Part shown: positions 33,984-46,000 of the stretch, piece by piece | How positions within the stretch are numbered: position 1 is the first letter of the stretch | Layout of the letters: each line of letters begins with the position of its first letter | DNA from: Halichondria panicea | Taxonomy: Eukaryota > Porifera > Demospongiae > Suberitida > Halichondriidae | Direction of reading: 5' to 3' | Assembly (NCBI RefSeq): GCF_963675165.1 | Contig: NC_087388.1 | Location: 3,016,800-3,080,799, forward strand | DNA: 64,000 nt | Program-made: the position numbers and the translations under genes | The notes under the pieces: model-generated | Databases searched by the model: none | Told to the model about the DNA's origin: nothing | The model's input: only the letters and a program-made list of their open reading frames with translations

Positions 33984-36900
33984 ATGGATGTAGCACTAAT
34001 CCATGAAGAACTGGAACTGTAAGCACACTAGAAAACGTCTTTTCCTAGTGGGTACAAAGTCATGCTATTATTGCTCGTGGATATGTTTTTTTTGTCTATT
34101 CAGGATAAGCAGTCAAGAAAAATTCTTTCTGGTTCCTGTTAATTCTTCCACTGACGAAGCACTGGAGATTGACAGACTGAACTTTGACCTGCAACTAATT
34201 GGTAATCTTGATGTACAGTAAAAACTCGATTTAAAGCAACACTTTTACCTTTTGCAAAACTAAAGTTTTAATGTACACAAAAAAATGAAGCTATTATGGG
34301 CGAAATGTCCAAGTGTCGCTTATTTAGAGGGTCGCCCTAAATCGAGGTTTTACGATAGTCTCAAATACCCGTCTCTACGCAAAAAGCTTAGAGGCGGGTA
34401 TTCAACACTAATCTTGATGACTGTGTAACCAATTTTTTCATACAGCAAAGAGAGACATTAAGCTCAATGGACATGATAAGCGGAGGATAGTAGCATTGAT
34501 GGGTATCATTCATTTGGTGGCAGGTAAGTGCTTATGACTGTAATAAATATGTACGTATACCCAATAGCTTCGATCCTCATTAAAATGGTAATAGATTATA
34601 GCAGGAGGCCGAATGCTGTATCCAATATACGGTCGGAGTATACAGTACAGCTAATGTTTTGCTGTACATGTAGGTCCTTACCTTATTGTGGCTGTAAAGA
34701 GGCGACCAGTCGGTAACATTGATGGGTCTATGGTGTACGAAGTAATGGAAACTGATATCATCCCGTTCACTAAAACCACCATTCACCTATCAGAGCCACA
34801 GGTAACAATATATAGATTCGAAGTCTTCGAAGTTGTTATCTTCTCTGTTACTGTATAGTGGGTTATTTGTAGAAATGTTTGTATTTGTTATATAGTAGAG
34901 CTAGCCTCCTTCGCAGGCCTCCTTTTTCTGTTCCTTGTCACAATAGTTCAATAAGATAAAATATGGTACGAATTGGAGGAACAAAGAAAAAAGAAGGAAA
35001 GAGACAAAGAAAAAGGAGGCCTGCCTTGTTAAGACGGTAGGCAAGTGATAGACAATTGAAAATGAACGTGGGCCATCACTAGCTGGGCAGAGCCTGGCAG
35101 GGAAAAAAGCTACAGCATGCCTACACAGGCCCACTTGACTTACATGGAGTAGATATAATTATTACATAGCAGTAGTCTTTTGTACTTCCTCTACTGACTA
35201 AACGGTTGCACAAAGTCTTGATTCTACTGTTCATAAAAGTACACATTGCTGTACAGATTATATTCCTGGTAAGTACATGTATGAGGGGTGAGTAGTGCCA
35301 AAAGGAGTAGGAGGCGGCAGTCTAGTTGGTAGCGGCGGCTTAACCTCAAATGTGGCGGAGGTAGAGCATCATCCCTAATTCTGGCGCAATACGTCACCAT
35401 TCTGAGCTGTACAAATAATTGTTTGGAATACAAAATATTAAACTTACATGTAGTTCATACAAAAATTTGCTCGAACGGAAAATTACCTGCTATATGGGGA
35501 TTGAAGGTCCAACCAGGTCAAGTGATGCTACCTAGCCAGTAATTAGTACAACAATTCATAAATGGATGGTCTAGTATAACAATCATTCGTGTCACTTTGA
35601 GTAGTAGAGAGACAATCGTGTCAAAGTAGCAAACGTTTACTTCTTGCAGGGTAGAGACAATGATGCTTATCTGGCCATGATTCGTAGAGTCCTGGCAACA
35701 CCTGGATTTTATTTTTCTTACCGGCACGATCTCACCAATTCACTACAACGAGTGCAGCATAACTGCCAGACCAAAGGCAGCACGTTTACCACTCTCCCAC
35801 TACATGAGAGGGCAGATGAACGATTCTTGTGGAACGGGCACCTACTACGTGACCTGGTTGTTATGCCTGAGCTCAGGAGGTTCATTGTGCCTATCATGGT
35901 CGGCAACGTGTCTATCAGCCAGTGCAAGGTCAACTCAAAGACCTTTGTCTTTACTCTCATCTCAAGAAGAAGTGTCCGAAGAGCTGGTAAGTCATTATCC
36001 ATGTTATGCAAATTTCCTGTTTGTTAGATTCTTCCATTGATTTTTGTCCATTGTGATTAGTATGTATTCATGTCCTGTGTCAATGCTACTGGTCAAGAAT
36101 GCAGCCAAATCACAGTGAAAGTGAAAATCTGATAACTCATTTTTGCAGGAGTTCGATTCTATGTCAGAGGACTTGATGATGAAGGAAATGTTGCTAACTA
36201 CGTAGAAACTGAGCAGCTTGTATCTTACAATGGAAACAAAACTTCTTTCATCCAGGTATATACATGTATTATTGTATTTGTACACACACTGCCACTAATT
36301 AGGTGTACGTAGAAACTAGAGCGTCTATGCTCAAACTTCAGCTGAAGCAGCTACATGAAGTTTAAACTGAGCCGCCTTGCAAAAACACCTGGGTCTACAT
36401 GCACATGTAAAACAGTTGTGCACATGCATGATTTGTTTATAATGGTTTTGTAGACCCGTGGATCGATTCCCCTGTTCTGGTCCCAGAAACCAACTCTCAA
36501 GTACAAGCCCACTCCATGTGTTGATGTATCCGCAGACCATGTATGTCAATCGTACATGTACAAACATAATTGTGTTCATTGTGCATGCACAGTGCAGCAG
36601 TATTGTGTATACATACATGTACACACTACTATGTTTCTTGTAGACACTCGTTTTCCCTCAAAAGAATCATGCAAAAATTTGTTTTGCAGGCAAAGGCAAT
36701 GCAGAAACATTTTGATGAACAGATTGTGTACTATGGACAGCAAGTAGCTGTCAATTTGGTAAGTACATGCATGTGCATTCATTAATGTATAGATGTTTGG
36801 GATTTGGTCCCCTACACGTAGCCCAGTTTTGTAAGAAAATTGTGTGTGTATATGGTTGTACCGCACATAATACTGATTATCCAGATTGACCAAAAAGGGT

Positions 36901-39522
36901 CTGAGAAGAATCTTGGCGATACATTTGGGAAATTTATCAAATCGATGTCAAGTTGCCTCATAGCGTATGTTAAATTTATTTCTTGTAGTTTACAAAATAG
37001 GATTGAGGGTACAAGTGACATGTACATGCATGTACATGATGTATATGATTATTGCATGATGACTGTAACGTGTCACTGTAAAACAATCGCTTAATCTCTG
37101 CATGTGCTACAGGTACGATGCATTTGATTTTCACAAGGAGTGTAGCAAAATGCGATGGCATAGACTATCCATTCTTATTGACCGATTGCTGCCCAAACTA
37201 ACGGAATTTGGGTATGTATAACTTAATGAATGCGTCAAATTTGGTTATTTTGTAATGTGGTTATTTCAGGTTCTACATGGCTGACCCCAGTGGGACTGTG
37301 GTGTGTGTGCAGCAAGGAGTCTTCAGAAGCAATTGCATTGACTGTCTGGATCGTACCAATGTGGTGCAGAGCATGCTAGCACAAAAGTGCTTAGAATCAC
37401 AACTACAGGTTCAGTTGACCACTAATGATTACATGACATACTGTTATTGTGTTATGTGTTCGTCACTTCTACATACAATTTTTATATATTTAAGAGTATG
37501 CTGAAAACTGTACTTGTACTTGCTGTACAGCGTCTTTCTGTTTTGGGCAACAAAGAAACATTGGATAAGAAGGAACAGTTCCTAAAGACATTCAAGAACG
37601 GTAAAATCAGATAGTTTTGCTCAGGTAGTTTCTTATTCACTGTATTATGCTGCTATATACATGTAGTTTGGGCTGACAATGCTGACATGTGCTCAAAGCA
37701 GTATGCTGGTACTGGGGCCTTGAAGACAGACTTCACAAGGTACCATCATGTGTAATGTGAATGACGTGTCATACTGTACAAATGTGTGCTACATGATGCC
37801 TGCCTGTCATTCTATGCACTTAACATCACCAAACAGGACAGGTAGCAGATCTTATGCTGGTATGCTGAGGGATGGATACAATTCAGCAATTCGCTATTTT
37901 TACAACAACTTCTATGATGGGTTTCGTCAAGTAAGAATTGCATTGACTGCATTCCCAATAGCACCACACTTTTCAATCATGCCCACCCTTCTTGGAGAAG
38001 ATTAGCGTGCTCACTATAAAACATTTTTACAGTGAGCTGTGATTGCTAAATTATAATTCAAGGGCTCGATCAATCGTCGCGGTTCCAATAGGATATATTA
38101 TTAGCTTTTAGTGACTGGAGTGTACAGCAATTAATGCAAATCTCGGATTAATTGAGACACAAAAATATGCAACACGATAGCCGCTCTCATAAAGCATTAG
38201 GATATTAGGATATTGCAGAATAGAAAATTGGGTAAAATGTGTATGCACTGAAATCTTCTGAAGTTAGACCACTTACAGCTTTTTTCTATATTATTGTAGG
38301 ACTCTATTAACCTTTTTCTGGGTGATCACGAGGTGGACAGATGGGAGGGAATTGTGACACCTTCTCCTCTGCATGTCGAACGATCTTGGAGGTTCAAAAC
38401 TGTAAGTACCCACAAACCAGTCCGTATGCTATGCATTGTACCATCAAGTGTATATCATTGGTTGTTTAGAGATAACTTCATAAGCCCCTTGTTATTCAAA
38501 ATTGTCTACCCATTTCGCTTTGTTATCTTTGCTTTTTGTCAGACCCATTTTGCTTTTCATGAAATTATGTAATTATGTCCTAATTTACAACATGTATGCA
38601 TGTATACAACTGCCCAATTTAGGCAATTTCAATCCTAAAACTATAGGCCTAAGACTAGGTAGAAAGGTGTGGTCTCCAGTCTATAGCCTGAGAGGTCCAT
38701 CTACTGTATTAAAGTGCTAGAAATAATTAAAAGCGACGCGACTCTGAGCAAAAAATAATGCTTTTCTTGGCCAATGCTCCGAAACATAACTATTAAACAC
38801 GGCGGGGATTCAGGGTGTCATACATGATTTTAAAGTAGAAGGGGGAAATAAGGCATGCTTTTGAAAAGTTTTGCTAAAAAAGGTCAACTGTTATTTCAAT
38901 ACCATGTTAGTATGTGGCTATGGACACTCAGTCATGCAACTATATAGTATACCTTAATGCAAATATTAGGGGGGGGGGGGATATCCCCCTTCCCCTGTAT
39001 GACACCTTGGCCGATTGTACAGGCCTCGCATTAATTGTGCGATACAAAAGTATGCTATTTCTTTAGTAGTCTGTATAATGTACTACTGTATAATGTCATT
39101 CATTTTCTAGCACTACCGTAAAGCATGCCTACATGTAAGTTGGTGATTAAATTGCTACACTTTACAACCCCCGGCTGCGGCCATTATTTATTTAAGGTCC
39201 AGCTAGAAATGTATGAGGTTAATTGCTTTAATTACTTGTTTCTAATTTAAAATTTACTGTTTCAGCTTCCAATCGTTCTACTGATAGGACTGTCAATGCT
39301 CTTTATGACTTTAATTCTTCCAAGCAGTAAGTCATTGGTCAGTTTCTGATAACGGGCTAATAAAATTGGCTACTGTTTGCAATTTTTTTTGCAGCTAACC
39401 CATTGTTTCAACTGCTGTACATTCTGTTTTGGGGTCTTGCTGTGTTTGCAACTCTGGCCTACCTCTATCGCTATGGACCTGAGTTTGTGGACAAGCCAAA
39501 GTTAGGAAAGAAAGGACAATAG
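33984..39522 (+). CDS. SACM1L: Phosphatidylinositol-phosphate phosphatase Sac1
   Basis: 17 exons join in frame to 594 residues (human 587): 33984-34018, 34104-34201, 34446-34523, 34674-34801, 35650-35986, 36149-36255, 36454-36540, 36690-36758, 36885-36964, 37113-37211, 37270-37408, 37531-37600, 37667-37739, 37837-37930, 38300-38401, 39266-39326, 39395-39522. It removes the phosphate mainly from PI4P at the ER and Golgi. The catalytic CX5R(T) loop reads CIDCLDRT at about residues 395-402. Other conserved blocks: [43 protein letters not shown]. Two C-terminal membrane segments (about 533-552 and 555-578) precede a KKGQ tail, a KKXX-type ER retrieval signal. Several introns carry small MITEs. 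Confidence 0.95.
34216..34354. mobile_element. pogo-like MITE in Sac1 intron 2
   Basis: CAGTAAAAACTCGATTTAAA is mirrored by TAAATCGAGGTTTTACG, and the element is preceded by TA. It belongs with the copy at 19,945-20,058, including the interior AAGTGTCGCTT. Confidence 0.6.
34904..35029. mobile_element. AGGCCT-hairpin MITE, copy 3, in Sac1 intron 4
   Basis: GCCTCCTTCGCAGGCCTCC then TTTTTC is mirrored by AAAAAGGAGGCCTGCC. The interior TTGTCACAATAGTTCAATAA then GATAAAATA matches copy 2 at 25,696-25,840 in reverse complement. Confidence 0.6.
38811..39009. mobile_element. 199-bp element with CAGGGTGTCATACA ends, Sac1 intron 15
   Basis: CAGGGTGTCATACATG is mirrored by TGTATGACACCTTG. Next to the right end is a run of about 12 G followed by ATATCCCCC. 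The right end matches the orphan terminus at 541-592, beside the P-element-like fragments, so a P-type non-autonomous element is possible. Target duplication not evident. Confidence 0.55.
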
Positions 39523-40077
39523 CTAGTGTACCTGTTATAGTTGCTTTAGATATAATATTGAATGCTAGTGTAAGGTAATGATTACAATTGTGTAGACTTC
39601 TATTCTTCTATTTTTGTGTGTGTCAGTTATGTTGTTCTACAGCAGCAGGCAGACAGGGTTAGGATTTTGGGTTGTTGAAAGTACAGTCATAATAATTATG
39701 CATGCAAATTAAACTTTATAATTTTGTACATACGCAACAGTCATAATTATAATACATAACACTCAAAAGTCTGGCCTGCATGTTTCATTGGGTTGTGGAT
39801 CGATCAGTTGGTTGTTTGGAAAGGTAGTTGCAAGGTTATCCCTTACCTGCAGTGACAAATGCAGGGAGTTAAACATGAATGCCAATTACATGCATGTAAT
39901 AATTATATGCAACAACCGCATGTGTAAGACTTGTACGTTTATAATTAGCAATTTATTTGTGTTATATTTTTGACAAGAACAAATTTGGTGACACTGTCTT
40001 AATATTGGTAAGAGTGTGTACACAATGTACGTACATTAGCATGCATGCATGTATAGGCTTGAAAACTTAAGTTATAA
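39523..40077. other. Convergent intergenic region, Sac1 and dipeptidase 3' ends
   Basis: AT-rich spacer between the two stop codons, expected to hold both 3' UTRs. The 61-residue frame at 39,788 has no support. An additional 3' exon of the dipeptidase gene here cannot be ruled out, because a donor-like GTACTA follows its VEK codons. Confidence 0.5.
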
Positions 40078-43000
40078 TTATATGCATGTTTGATCAAGGG
40101 AGCTATGTAGTACCTTTTCCACGTCTTGGAGCACACGGATCAAGTTTTTTCTTGCTATCTTTTTAATTTCATCATCTGTGTAGCCACGCCGAATTAATTC
40201 AGCGAACAAATACGGGTACTTGGAGACATCCTCTAGCCCTTTAGGTGTCCTACATAATATATTATAGCACGTATACACGTACTGCGTAATAAAAGACGTG
40301 CATTACTGCATGGTACTATAACTATGCTGTTTTGCTTTCCACGCAGGTATAGTGACCTATACAATATAGCACGCATCTTGTCAGCAAGCCTCAAATCAAT
40401 TAATTAGTGCACATCTATTATAAGCTATGACCTCACGCAGGTTCTAGATACGACAAATTATATTAATTGTCACATGTCTTACAAGCCTTTTTGTAAGGAA
40501 CAGTAATATAGTTAAATAATAAAACCCTTTCAGAACACGTTCGAAAGTAAAACAGAGCTACCCACACGGGGCAATAATTACCTTCTAGGGATAAGTATGT
40601 AAAATTAATGTTAACATAGATCGACTTACATGGGTATGCCATCAAAGTCACTTCCTATACCAATGTGATCCACTCCGGCTATCATTTTAATGTGGTCAAT
40701 GTGATCTATTGGAACAGACAACATTAATTATAGCCGATCGACACTTCATGTACAGTACTACGTACGTATTTATTAGTATAGCTGAGCCAGAGGTTGCTAC
40801 TTTTGGAGGCAATTAATTTTCGTTAGGATTGCTAACCTACGAAAAGAGCAAAAATTAAGCCCCTTAAACATTTTCACGGTAAGCACATCTGTCTTGCTGT
40901 AGAACTGGTTTCAACCTTAATTAATTAAGTGCCTAATTACAAGAAGATAATGTTAATTACGATATACTGTACGAGAAAATAGAGCTAGATCTAGTTGCCC
41001 CTCTGTTTCGCATTTATTACTGAGCAAAACATTCAATATTCATCAGCGGAACAACTTATTCAGCAGCAATCCTATGCAAACAATTCAAACTCCACACTTA
41101 CCAGCTACATCTTCTAGAGATGCGTCTTCTGGAGAAGTGCAATTTATGAACTGTGCAAAGAAGTTTACCATCACTATCCCATTGTTTGTTTTCTGTGTGC
41201 GTAAGTATAATAGACACGTACAGGGTTATCAGAAAGAAGTGCAACTTACCAACTTGACAAGAATGTCATCCGGCACATTTCTGGGATTGTCACAAAGTGC
41301 TCTGGCAGATGAATGACTGAATATCACTGGAGCAGTGGATGTTGCTATGGCGTCTTGCATTGTGGGGACATTCACATGAGAAATATCTACTAACATCCCG
41401 AGTCTGTTCATCTCTAGTACCACTGCCTAAATGTGTGCATACATTCATAATTATAGTGAATTGCAAATGAGTACCAAATTTTAAATGAAAGCACCAATTA
41501 AGAGTGCTGATGCCTAGTAGCTATTTAACAATAGGACACATTATCATGATTAATATTTTTGCATTAATTAATTTTGCTGCATGCAGGCAAAATCCAGAAA
41601 CACAAAGAGTGCATGGGTATAAATGATCGAATTAATGGCTGCATCAGCAGAGCCTCTCCTCACTATTGCAGCTACCAATAGCTAGCGTTCTAGTGCAGAG
41701 CTAACTACTAAGTAGAGTAGCAACAGTCCATGGACAAGTTTTTCTATGCTGAAAAGGCTGCAAAACTACATATAACTCAAGATTCGAGAACCAAGCATTA
41801 TTATGCATATCACAAATTAAAACATGACTATAGAAGCCTATAGAAACTCTTTTGCACTTCATTGATATACAAGCTACAGCTAGGTTTTTGAGCAGCTGTA
41901 GCAGTCTATACAAACACAGACACATGCACACACACTACCGTATGCCTCGCTTGCGCATGCGCACCAAGGCATAAATAGAGCTGCACTAAAATGCCACATA
42001 ATACTTAGGATTGTAATTGTAGCTCTATGATCTATGCATTAAGTATGAAATCCACCGGAAACTAAACATGATACCGTATAGTGCAAAATTTTTGAGGAAC
42101 TTATATTTCGTGGATTAGCCTCTAAAAGCATTTTCGTTGCACAATGTTCGCGGAATGACTGCTTACCGGAAGCCACGCCTTTAAATCTTTGCATAGATAG
42201 CATTATTTTGCACAATCGTGAAAACCTAGCTGTAGCTTGTCCCTACAGCCTTTTCAAAGCTTGCATGAGCCACACCTCTTCTAGGTAAATGTGAGCGTTA
42301 CATCCTGCCATGCTGCAGCAATGCGATACGAAAGTAACTCATTAGCGACTGATTGAGCAAATGTCAACCCATATCGTACCTTTATATTCACAAGCCATGA
42401 ATATCTTTCACACATTAACAATGCTTAGCTCGGCACAGGTCACATAATTACGTCTTATAGTTATTTTTAGCATTTCTGTGATGTAATCGGTAATGCACAC
42501 TCCCACCTTGCTAGCTGTCCAATGGACGCTTACTCCTATATCACATGTTCTGTGACGTAATCAGTTAAGCCCATTACTGTAAAAATGGGAGTCTGCCCTC
42601 AGCCTTTATCCCCACCTTAATTTAGTTCCCCATGCTGCCAATAGCGGGGTCCCCAGTGGTATTCACTACGGTGATTATCACTGAGTTGGCGGCACTTTTA
42701 CACAAGGTCCCTCTTTGGAGAGTTGTTTACCTTGTCACACAAAAGTAATGCACAGTAGCTAGACCACTGCTTGGTAAAGTCTTGCTAACTCAGTGTTAGA
42801 GCTATCAGCCATGCAACTACAATGCAAATTAACTGTATACATTTGTGTCGGATGCTGCACTAGAGATCATGATAGAGTGGTTTTACTATCAAGCTATAAT
42901 TGTAATAGATCTATAGAATGCCCAAATACTAAAATTAATGGTACTAGATCAACTGTTTCCTTTCACGGTGAGCCTATTGTGGGTCTGCCCTCTATAAATT

Positions 43001-46000
43001 GTGGTCTAGTATAATTATAGATCTACACTGATCTCCGCCGGCATCAGTAAGTGCCAGCAAACAGTGTGTGTAATGCATAAACAAAACTAATTGCACACAC
43101 TAACACACGCACACACTAGGATAAGCCAAGTCACTTCCAGTGATCACTTGAAAAACGACCAAATAGAGCACTTCCCATTTGCAAAGCAGAGCTAGCTAGA
43201 GCTGTGTTTATTATGACTGATATGTGCTGAATCAGCAATGAGCCCCACCCACCCTTTGCAGCTAGGGATAGGTGGGGCATATGGGTTAATTAATAACAGC
43301 ATACCATAGTGCTAGAATTATAATAAAGCGAGCGGGATTTTTTTAATCGCACAATTAAATTGGCGTTTAGTCGAGGCCTGAACAATACAATTAGAATCAA
43401 ATGAATCGTGGCATATTTAATAAGGTACAGTGGAACCTTCATTAACGACCACCTCCGAAGAGCAAGCATACGCGATAAACCGGCCAAGAGCTCAGGTCCG
43501 GATCGAAACTACAATGACTTTAATGTAAAGCAACCTCTCAGGAACGACCTCTTTACTCAGTACAACGAGCACTTTTTAGTCCCCAATCAGCTTTAGCAAT
43601 GGCCTCCCAGAACGGACAAACCTACCAGGCCGATTTAGAACAAAGTTGAAAAATACGGCCTGGTATAGATTGTATCTGGGTGTGGTAGGAACCAGAAACA
43701 AAAGCAGAGATTCTTCACACTTTGTTTCCTGTCATAATTATTTCCCCGTATACCGTAATTTAGCTCCGTATATATGTTCTCAAGTAACTAAAATCTAGCC
43801 TTAGATTGTCTATAGCTAGCTAGCTATGGTAAGTTCGTATACATTAATTGTCTTGCTTCACAAGAAGGCACCACTCTCATTGCAGAACAGGCCCAGCTCT
43901 TGTCAGAAGGAAGAAAGGTCTTTGCCTGGTTTTCAACATTGGTATGGCAAGTCTCTTGCTATCAATCACTGCCCTTTGTGATGGACTACAAGCTAGTAGG
44001 TAGGACCAACACTGCCTGGTTCCTAACCACGCCCAGATACACGCCCAGATACAATCAATACCAGGCCTAGTTGGTGGCCTAGCTAGAAACAACGAGGCTG
44101 GAAACAAGGCTAAGCCAAACCCAGAATTAACAAAACATTATAATTATTGCTGAGATGGCATTATTTTGCACACAATTGTGAAAACCTAGCTGTAGCTTGT
44201 CTCTACAGCCTTTTCAGCTTGTATGAGCTAGAGAAGCACCAAAATTCATTTGCAGCAGGAATTGACTCAGAGCATATAATTATGTGATTGGCAGCAAGGT
44301 ACTTAGCAAAATTCATATCAGAGGCAGGATATAAGAATTCTCAGTGCTGGCAGAAGGCATAAAAATAGAATTTTGCTTTAGTACGTCTGAGAATAGTCAG
44401 AGTTGCATGCCCTCTTCTCTTTACCGTATTACTATGAGCAATAAACTTTGCTAGGGTTGATCAATTCGCAAGAATAAAATCGCCAAACATAAATCAGTAC
44501 TGATCTCTGCCAGAATGCAATAGTTAGTCGCAAAGAGTAAATTTTTCTGCTGATTTGGCTCATTCGCAAAGGTTTTTTCACCAGCAAAATATTCTAGTAA
44601 TACGGTATAACACTTGATAATATTATATAAATACAGCATGCAATATTTATGTATACCATTCCCTGAAAAAGTCGGCTCTGCCAAAGCATACAGTCATACA
44701 CTAGAAGGCTTGTTGCAATCGGGTGATCAGTACTTGGAAAGCACATTGCACCGCTCAAGGCGTAATACGATAGATAGAATAATTATATAAGCTGAAGCAC
44801 TGACCTTTCCAAAGTCACTCAGACCTTCTGTTGCATTAACATCAACGGAACTGTGCGCCCTAAATACGGAAATGTGACAACAATGCAACACAATAAATAA
44901 AATTACTATACCACGGATTGTTACAGCTGTGTGTTAGTGTGAGGTAGCGAGCTCCAAGGCTGTACAGCTGTCTGAGCGTTGACAGGCTGCTGTCAATGGC
45001 ATGACCTCCTTCTACTCCTACCAAGGAAGCTATAAGGCCTTTGTCATATGCTGTCTGAATATCATCGACACTGGTCGCAAACATAAATGTATCGGAATAG
45101 TTCCTTACAAACAGCTTAATAACGTCAATTTGGTCGATGAATGTCCTGGTTGCATCTTTATATTGAGTTGCACATGGCATGTATGAAGACCAAAACTGCA
45201 ATAAGAAATTAAAGTCAACATACATGGATCATACGTACTTATACATGTACTATGTTTCAACACCAAAAATACCTGGGCTCCAAGTTTTCCAGCTTTTAAT
45301 CTTGGAATGTCAGTTTGCCATGTTGAGCCATTTACAGAGGAATTCAATCTCAAGTTAACTTTATTCAGCTGGTTTTTAAAGTGATGCCTCAACTCGTACG
45401 ACAAGTCGTTGTGGCTAAATGTGATGACATAATGCACTGTCAAATTGCAAAATGTACATAAACGTTCACAGTTCACACAGTCCATCATAGTGTAGATCTA
45501 CAAATCATACCGTAATTGATGTAATTACAGCGCTACCATAATTTAAGCGCCACGTCAGCATCAGCATAATGGTTTAGGTCCTAAAAAAGCGCTAACTATT
45601 GTTTGAATTATTTTTTTTAAAAGGCTTGTTTGAGACATCAAGACAATCATCCTGCATCTTTGACTTCAAAACAGTTGTCTAACCCATAGCTATAGTCAAT
45701 GAATGTTGTTCTCACAAGTCACTCAGCTCTCAATGGTGCAGCTAGCAAGTGAAACTGAGCTAGACCACGCCCATTCCAGGGCGTAGCCAGGATTTGAGAG
45801 AGGAGGTGCTGAATGAATGGATTGTCTGAATTACCAGTGCGCTCTGCGCACTCTCCCCAACAGGGGGGTCTGGGGGCACTCCCCCAGAAAAATTTTGTTG
45901 TTACCTGCTCTGAGATTGATTCTAACGCAATATGGCTAAAGAAATGAGGGTACTGCTTGAGGGTACTGGTGGTTAAGCCACATCTTCATCTGAAGTTGTG

